From Halolamina rubra (GTDB lineage: Archaea; Halobacteriota; Halobacteria; Halobacteriales; Haloferacaceae), in assembly GCF_000739555.1 (NCBI RefSeq), contig NZ_BBJN01000029.1, forward strand, positions 36,789-100,788: a stretch of DNA of 64,000 bases, written 5' to 3'. Shown here piece by piece: positions 59,342 through 64,000 of this stretch (the first letter of the stretch is position 1; every line of letters begins with the position of its first letter). The position numbers were made by a program, and so were the translations under genes. A model generated the notes under the pieces. That model searched no databases, was not told the origin of the DNA, and saw only the letters and a program-made list of their open reading frames with translations.

Positions 59342-61137
59342 CGGAGATTACCTCACTCAGACCTCTCGCAGCGGTGCTCGTCCCGGCAGTCGCGATCGTC
59401 CCGATCCTCGCCTCCCGCGGGCGCCCGAACGTCCGCGAGGGCTGGACGGTGGCCGCCGCGCTGTCGGCGCTCGGCGTCGTCGCCAGCATGGTGCCGGGCG
59501 TGCTCGCCGGCGACACGTACGTCAGCCGCGTCGGCACGCTCGTCCCGGGCGTCGAGTTCGCCGTGCAGGCCGACGCGCTGGGCGTGCTGTTCGGCCTGCT
59601 GGCCAGCCTCCTGTGGGTGGTGACGAGCTTCTACAGCATCGGCTACATGCGCGGCCTCGACGAACACGACCAGACGCGCTACTTCGCGGCCTTCGCCGGG
59701 AGCGTCGCCGCCGCCATCGGCGTCGCGTTCGCGTCGAACCTGCTCGTGCTGTTCGTGTTCTACGAACTGCTCACGGTCGCCACCTACCCCCTCGTCAGCC
59801 ACGACGAGACCGACGAGGCCCGCGCCGCCGGCCGGAAGTACCTCACGTACACGTTCGGCGGCGGCGTCGCCGTGCTCGCGGGCTCGGTGCTCGTCTACCT
59901 GCTCGCGGGGACGACGGCGTTCGCGCCGGGCGGCATCGCCGGGCTCGCGGGCGCCGACCCGCTGCTCGCCCGCGCCGCCTTCGCCCTGCTGATCACCGGC
60001 TTCGGCGTGAAGGCGGCGCTGATGCCGCTGCACTCCTGGCTCCCCGACGCGATGGTGGCGCCGACGCCGGTGTCGGGGCTGCTGCACGCGGTGGCGGTCG
60101 TCAAGTCCGGCGTGTTCGGCATCGCGCGGGTGATCCTCGAGGTGTTCGGGCCCGAGGCCGTCGCCGACATCGGGATGGGGCTCCCGCTGGCCGCCGTCGC
60201 CGGGTTCACGCTCGTGGTCGCGAGCGTGATCGCGCTCCGGCAGGACAACCTCAAGCGCCGGCTGGCGTTCTCGACGGTGAGCCAGCTCTCCTACATCGTG
60301 CTCGGGCTCGCCGTCGGTGCCGCCCTCGCGCCCGGGCGCGCCTCGGCGTTCGCGCTCGTCGGCGGGCTGCTGCACATCCCCGCCCACGCGTTCATGAAGC
60401 TCACCCTGTTCTTCTGTGCGGGCGCGATCCACGTCGAGACCCACACCGACGACATCAGCGACATGGCGGGCATCGGCACGCGGATGCCGCTCACCATGAC
60501 CGCCTTCGGGATCGCCGCGCTGGGGATGGCCGGCATCCCCCTGATCGCCGGCTTCGTGAGCAAGTACTTCCTGCTGATCGGCACCGTCTCGGGCGGCCAG
60601 CTCGTGTTCACCGTCGCCCTGCTGGTCTCGGGCGTGCTCAACATCGCGTACTTCTGGCCGATCGTCTACGCCGCCTTCTTCGAGTCGCCGGGCGAGGCGG
60701 ACTCGAAACCGCTCGTGGAGGGGGTGCTCGGCGGGCGCTTCGGCGGCGACGACGCCGACGTAGCGACCGACGGTGGTCACGATGACGGCAGGGATGCCGT
60801 CGACGACGACCACGCTGACGGCGATACTGCCGTTAGCAGCGAACACGCCGACGGCGATGCTGCCGTCGGCGGCGAGCACGCCGACGCCGATACTGCCGTC
60901 GACGGTGAGCACGACGAACACGGCTACGCCGACGACCACGAGGGCGACCACGGCCACGGCCACCACGGCGCCTGGGAGGCCCGCGGCTGGCTCGGCGGCG
61001 AGTCGACGTGGTTCATGCTCGGGCCGATCCTGTTCGCGGCGGCGGGCTCGATCGTGCTCGGGATCGTCCCGGACACGGCCGTCTTCCTCCGGATCGTCAG
61101 GCTCATCGTCGCGGCGACCACGGGGGTGAGTGTCTGA
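59338..61137 (+). CDS. Mrp-type proton-channel subunit, second copy (NuoL/MrpD family) with His/Asp-rich loop
   Basis: Protein of 599 aa. The proton-pumping Proton_antipo_M domain has FVFYELLTVATYPLVSHDE, FGVKAALMPLHSWLPDAMVA, QDNLKRRLAFSTVSQLSYIV and HIPAHAFMKLTLFFCAGAIH. A cytoplasmic or outer loop from about residue 479 to 545 is almost purely His/Asp/Gly/Ala (11-aa repeats, described separately), then a C-terminal helix (WFMLGPILFAAAGSIVLGIV). It probably replaces the N-terminal half of MrpA. The repeat is unusual for the family and could bind metal. Confidence 0.88.
   Translation: MTEITSLRPLAAVLVPAVAIVPILASRGRPNVREGWTVAAALSALGVVASMVPGVLAGDTYVSRVGTLVPGVEFAVQADALGVLFGLLASLLWVVTSFYSIGYMRGLDEHDQTRYFAAFAGSVAAAIGVAFASNLLVLFVFYELLTVATYPLVSHDETDEARAAGRKYLTYTFGGGVAVLAGSVLVYLLAGTTAFAPGGIAGLAGADPLLARAAFALLITGFGVKAALMPLHSWLPDAMVAPTPVSGLLHAVAVVKSGVFGIARVILEVFGPEAVADIGMGLPLAAVAGFTLVVASVIALRQDNLKRRLAFSTVSQLSYIVLGLAVGAALAPGRASAFALVGGLLHIPAHAFMKLTLFFCAGAIHVETHTDDISDMAGIGTRMPLTMTAFGIAALGMAGIPLIAGFVSKYFLLIGTVSGGQLVFTVALLVSGVLNIAYFWPIVYAAFFESPGEADSKPLVEGVLGGRFGGDDADVATDGGHDDGRDAVDDDHADGDTAVSSEHADGDAAVGGEHADADTAVDGEHDEHGYADDHEGDHGHGHHGAWEARGWLGGESTWFMLGPILFAAAGSIVLGIVPDTAVFLRIVRLIVAATTGVSV
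60772..60903 (+). repeat. Four 33-bp tandem units coding an 11-residue His/Asp repeat
   Basis: Units at 60772 (degenerate), 60805, 60838 and 60871, each 33 bp, encoding xxHADGDTAVx (e.g. DDHADGDTAVS, SEHADGDAAVG, GEHADADTAVD). The downstream GEHDEHGYADDHEGDHGHGH is also His-rich. The unit start has His after two acidic residues, spaced for metal binding. Codons ending in T (ACT, GAT, GTT) are above the local norm. This is in-frame expansion within the Mrp subunit. Confidence 0.85.
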
Positions 61138-62914
61138 TGGAGCCGCTCGTCCCGCCGTTCGTCCCCGTCCTGATCGCCGCGCTGCTGCTGCCGTTCCTCG
61201 GCCGGAAAGCCGGCCACGCCGTTGCGGCCGCGCTCACGGGCGCGGTCGTCCCGTACGTCTGGCTCGTCGACGCCGGCGCGCACTTCACCGCGTTCGACCT
61301 GTTCGGGTTCGAGACGGTGATCTTCAACGTCGACCCGTTCTCGACGCTGATGGGGCTGATCTTCGCGTTCATCGGCGCCGTCGGCGTCGCCTACTCCTAC
61401 TACAGCGAGGCCGAGAACCTCCAGACCGCGTTCGCGCTCAGCTACGTCGCGAGCAGTCTGGGCGCCGTCTTCGGCGGCGACTGGCTCACCTGATCTTCTT
61501 CTGGGAGCTGATGGCCGTCACCAGCACGCTGCTGGTGTGGCACTACGGCGGCAAGGCCGTCCGCGCGGGGTTCCGCTACGCCGTGCTGCACGGCATCGGC
61601 GGCACGCTGTTCCTCGGCGCCGTGATCTGGCACTTCGCGGAGACGGGCACGTTCCTCTTCGCGAGCGTCCCCGGCGGCCCCGAGACCGCGGGGCTGGCCG
61701 GGCCGGTGGCGCCGATCCTCGCTGCGCTGGGCGTCGGCGTCAACGTCGGCTTCGTCGGCCTGCACGCGTGGCTGCCCGACACGTACCCGCGCCCGCACAT
61801 CGCGGCCAGCGTGTTCCTCTGCGTGTACACCACCAAGACCGGCGTGTACGGGATGTACCGCGTGTTCCCGCAGGACGGCAACGTCGCCGTCGCCTACATG
61901 GGCGGGATCATGGCCGTCTTCGGGGCGACGATGGCGCTGTTCCAGAACGACATGCGCCGCCTGCTCTCCTACCACATCCAGTCGCAGGTGGGGTACATGG
62001 TCGCCGGCGTCGGCATCGGCTCCGCGCTGGCGCAGGCCGGCGCGTTCGCCCACGTGTTCAACCACATCCTCTACAAGGGGCTGCTGTTCATGACCGCCGG
62101 CGTCGTGATCTACCGCACCGGCGAGGAGAGCCTGAAGAAGCTCGGCGGCCTCGCCCGCGAGATGCCGATCACGGCGGGCGCGTTCACCGTCGCCGCGCTC
62201 TCGATCGCGGGGTTCCCCGGCTTCAACGGGTTCGTCAGCAAGGGGATCGTGATCTCGGGGAGCCACTACACGTTCGAGAAGGGGCCCCTCGCTATCGGCG
62301 ACTTCTACACGCTCGAACTGCTGCTACTGATCGGCGGTGTCGGCACGTTCATGTCGTTCATCAAGTTCGGCTACTACGCGTTCTTCCACGGCGAGTACGA
62401 CGGCGACGTGAAGGACGCCAACCGTGGCCAGTCGGTCGCGATGGTGCTCGTCGCGGCGCTCTGTGTGTTCTACGGGCTCTTCGACGGCGCGCTGTTCGCG
62501 ATCCTCCCGTTCGACGTGACCAGCGAGGCGACGGTCGCCCACGTGTACGAGACCTACACCGTCTCCCACATCGTCGAGGGCGTCGCGCTCGCGGTGCTCG
62601 GGCTTGTCGGCTTCGCGCTGGTGAAGAAGCCGCTCTCGGGGCTGGGGAAGGTGCCCGACGTGGACAGCCTCTACAACCCCGGCTCGCTGTACGGCACCAG
62701 GGCGCTCGTCGTCGGCGTCACCGAACTGTACGCCCGCGTCGACGACGCCGCGGTCGCGCTGGCGAAGCGCTCGGTCCGGACGGTCAAGAACCCCGACGCG
62801 GCCATCGCGCGGGCGACGGGCCGCGAGTCGATCGAGACGAAAGCCGGCATCGACCGCAGCCTGCTGCTCGTGCTGGCGGCGCTGGTGGCGGCGCTGGCGC
62901 TGCTGCTGACGTAG
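61137..62914 (+). pseudogene. Mrp-type proton-channel subunit, third copy, one-base frameshift
   Basis: Starts at ATG 61137 (overlaps the previous stop): MEPLVPPFVPVLIAALLLPF, then VASSLGAVFGGDWLT, where the frame is lost at about 61490. The reading resumes as LIFFWELMAVTSTLLVWHYG, with HAWLPDTYPRPHIAASVFLC, TTKTGVYGMYRVFPQDGNVA and QNDMRRLLSYHIQSQVGYMV. CACCTGATC versus CACCCTGATC fits one C lost. The total is 1778 nt, one short of 593 codons. All Mrp genes depend on it, so a sequence error is more likely than loss. Confidence 0.87.
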
Positions 62915-63333
62915 CGACTCCCCCTTTTCGTCCCGTCGCGGGCGGGGTCGGTAGTCTGTCCCCGGCGCGGCTATCGGTCGAGGCCGAAGTCGAGGAGTCG
63001 ACGGACGGGAGTGTGAGTTCTTCCTACATCGACTATAGTCGGTTCGATTCGGACGTCGGCCCCTGCTCCGTCCGTTCACGATCCTCTCGATACTGGTTTA
63101 GGCACTCAAAAACTCGAAAGCGACTGTTTAGACCGTTCGTGTGGCTTCCTTCGCGAAACCATGACCGATACGGATCGGATATTTTCGAAACGTACTTGTG
63201 CCGGACCGAGAATTGTCGATACGAATGGCGGCTCGAAAGCCTGGCGAGGCCGTGACCGTCACGGGTCGGACGAGCTCGTTCGCCCGTGGTCGGGCCGGCG
63301 TGTCGCCGGCGGCAGGGCGGCCGGAGGACCACA
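62915..63333. other. Gene-free region of 419 bp, lower GC
   Basis: Lies between the Mrp operon and the thioredoxin-permease unit. GC is visibly lower from about 63020 to 63240, with AT-rich patches (GATATTTTCGAAAC at 63178-63191). A 58-codon reading at 63161-63337 overlaps the next gene by ATGA but has basic, atypical composition. I see no credible gene, tRNA or repeat. Confidence 0.55.
63323..63327 (+). promoter_or_regulatory. Shine-Dalgarno site of the thioredoxin-like gene
   Basis: GGAGG six nt before the ATG at 63334. It makes SD-dependent translation on a leadered mRNA likely and fixes this start. Confidence 0.5.
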
Positions 63334-63576
63334 ATGAAGATCACGATCTACGGACCAGACGGCTGTAGCAACTGTGCGAACCTGAAAGCGAAGACCCAGA
63401 ACGTCGTCGACGAGCACGGGTTCGACGCCGACGTCGAGAAAGAGGGCGACACCGTGGCGCTCGCCGAGAAGGGCATCATGTCGACGCCCGGGTTCGAAAT
63501 CGACGACGAGATGGTGTTCACCGGATCGAACCCACCTGAAGCCGAGCTGAAAGCGTACATCGAGGAGCGACTGTAA
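63334..63576 (+). CDS. Thioredoxin-family small redox protein
   Basis: Protein of 80 aa: MKITIYGPDGCSNCANLKAK has the CxxC motif CSNC; GIMSTPGFEIDDEMVFTGSN carries the cis-Pro (STPG). This is the family of redox-active disulfide protein 2, usually encoded next to a COG0701 permease as here (4-nt gap to the next start). A metal- or arsenic-related role is often proposed, but it is not certain. GGAGG six nt upstream. Confidence 0.88.
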   Translation: MKITIYGPDGCSNCANLKAKTQNVVDEHGFDADVEKEGDTVALAEKGIMSTPGFEIDDEMVFTGSNPPEAELKAYIEERL

Positions 63577-63580
63577 CAGG

Positions 63581-64000
63581 ATGGTGTTCGAGCAGGTCGC
63601 GACCTGGGTCGTCGATGCGCTCGGCCTTACCGGAGCACCCAGAGCAGCAGTCCACTTCTGGGTGTACGACACGTTGAAAATCGTCACGCTGCTGGTGGCA
63701 GTGATCTACGGTGTGGGCTACCTCCGGACGTACTTCCCACCGGAGAAGATTCGAGAGTACCTCAAGGGGAAGCGGGCGATCACCGGCTATCTCCTCGCCG
63801 CGGTGCTCGGCATCGTCTCGCCGTTCTGTTCGTGCTCGACGATCCCGATCTTCCTCGGGATGGTGGGCGCGGGCATCCCCTTCGGGGTCACGATGACGTT
63901 CCTCGCCGTCTCCCCGATGATCAACGAGGCCGCGCTCGTCGTTCTCCCGGGCGTCGTCGGGCTCGAACTGACGGCGCTGTACGCCGTGAGCGGTATCACC
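63581..64000 (+). CDS. COG0701 permease (UPF0718/YraQ-like), 3' part outside the window
   Basis: Membrane protein, at least 140 residues seen. Helix 1 LKIVTLLVAVIYGVGYLRTY is followed by the conserved GIVSPFCSCSTIPIFLGMVG (CSC metal or thiol site) and the SPMINEAALVVLPG motif typical of COG0701. Start ATG 63581 is 4 nt after the thioredoxin-like stop, so the two form one unit. It may export a metalloid or thiol-bound compound. The rest lies past 64000. Confidence 0.88.
   Translation, partial: MVFEQVATWVVDALGLTGAPRAAVHFWVYDTLKIVTLLVAVIYGVGYLRTYFPPEKIREYLKGKRAITGYLLAAVLGIVSPFCSCSTIPIFLGMVGAGIPFGVTMTFLAVSPMINEAALVVLPGVVGLELTALYAVSGIT

Noticed and set aside
61008..61493. Independent 161-aa gene ending at 61493
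   Set aside because: Its useful part begins at ATG 61137 and is the N-terminus of the third Mrp large subunit. It stops only because of a frameshift.
63161..63337. 58-aa ORF overlapping the thioredoxin-like gene by ATGA
   Set aside because: Basic, Arg/Gly-rich composition, many AT-ending codons, and a Shine-Dalgarno site that serves the next ATG. The overlap could be chance.

Overview
The window is a high-GC haloarchaeal chromosome segment. Proteins are strongly acidic, codons end mostly in G or C, and most genes have an archaeal TATA-like box 26-31 nt before the start codon (leaderless transcripts). Marker genes are archaeal: MCM helicase, RPA with its RPA-associated protein, geranylgeranylglyceryl phosphate synthase, Tfx, TRAM-domain proteins, halocyanin and Tat lipoproteins. 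I see no rRNA, tRNA or CRISPR array. The genus cannot be fixed from the sequence alone.

Layout. 1-2.0 kb: mcm on the minus strand, interrupted by an intein that runs off the left edge. 2.1-12.6 kb: small zinc or TRAM proteins, a MATE exporter, Tfx, a mannose-1-phosphate guanylyltransferase, the rpa-rpap pair, a FAD oxidoreductase, Hsp20 and a phosphotransferase-fold protein. 12.6-13.1 kb: a gene-free stretch holding a MITE-like element. 13.1-24.1 kb: acyl-CoA dehydrogenase, a frameshifted glutamine amidotransferase beside a phosphoribosyltransferase, a degenerate amidohydrolase, a glycosyltransferase, a radical SAM protein and a DUF429 protein. 24.1-28.5 kb: a membrane Fe-S oxidoreductase and a bioY-ecfA-ecfT biotin uptake operon behind a BirA-type palindrome. 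28.5-34.7 kb: frameshifted CMI4-like gene, stand-alone Cas4-like nuclease, Sua5, a glutaredoxin-redoxin pair, a CBS/CNNM transporter and a GH99-like Tat lipoprotein. 35-46.9 kb: aspS, GGGP synthase, topA, halocyanin, serine hydrolase, creatininase family and an S9 peptidase. 47-54.6 kb: a second MATE exporter, a trans-sulfuration enzyme, gatB and a tupABC tungstate importer. 54.8-62.9 kb: a nine-gene Mrp-type Na+/H+ antiporter operon led by a UspA-MrpE fusion. 63.3-64 kb: a thioredoxin-like protein and a COG0701 permease that runs off the right edge.

Genes that work together: AspS and GatB fit the archaeal indirect route to Asn-tRNA. BioY with EcfA and EcfT make a biotin importer. TupABC take up tungstate. 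The Mrp genes overlap by 4-10 nt almost throughout, and the three large proton-channel subunits stand in for a canonical MrpA.

Most notable points: (1) an MCM intein with a foreign-looking codon tract on its N-extein side, suggesting co-conversion during homing; (2) four conserved genes (GATase, CMI4, DUF4040, Mrp subunit D3) each broken by a one-base loss that would fit a shortened run of G or C, which looks more like sequence error than decay; (3) candidate regulatory DNA, namely a three-copy hairpin repeat, a BirA-like operator over the bioY TATA box and tandem repeats upstream of the metB-like gene; (4) a tiny ORF coupled by GTGA to the UspA-MrpE fusion; (5) an 11-residue His/Asp repeat in an Mrp subunit. 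I did not find a clearly new multi-gene system.
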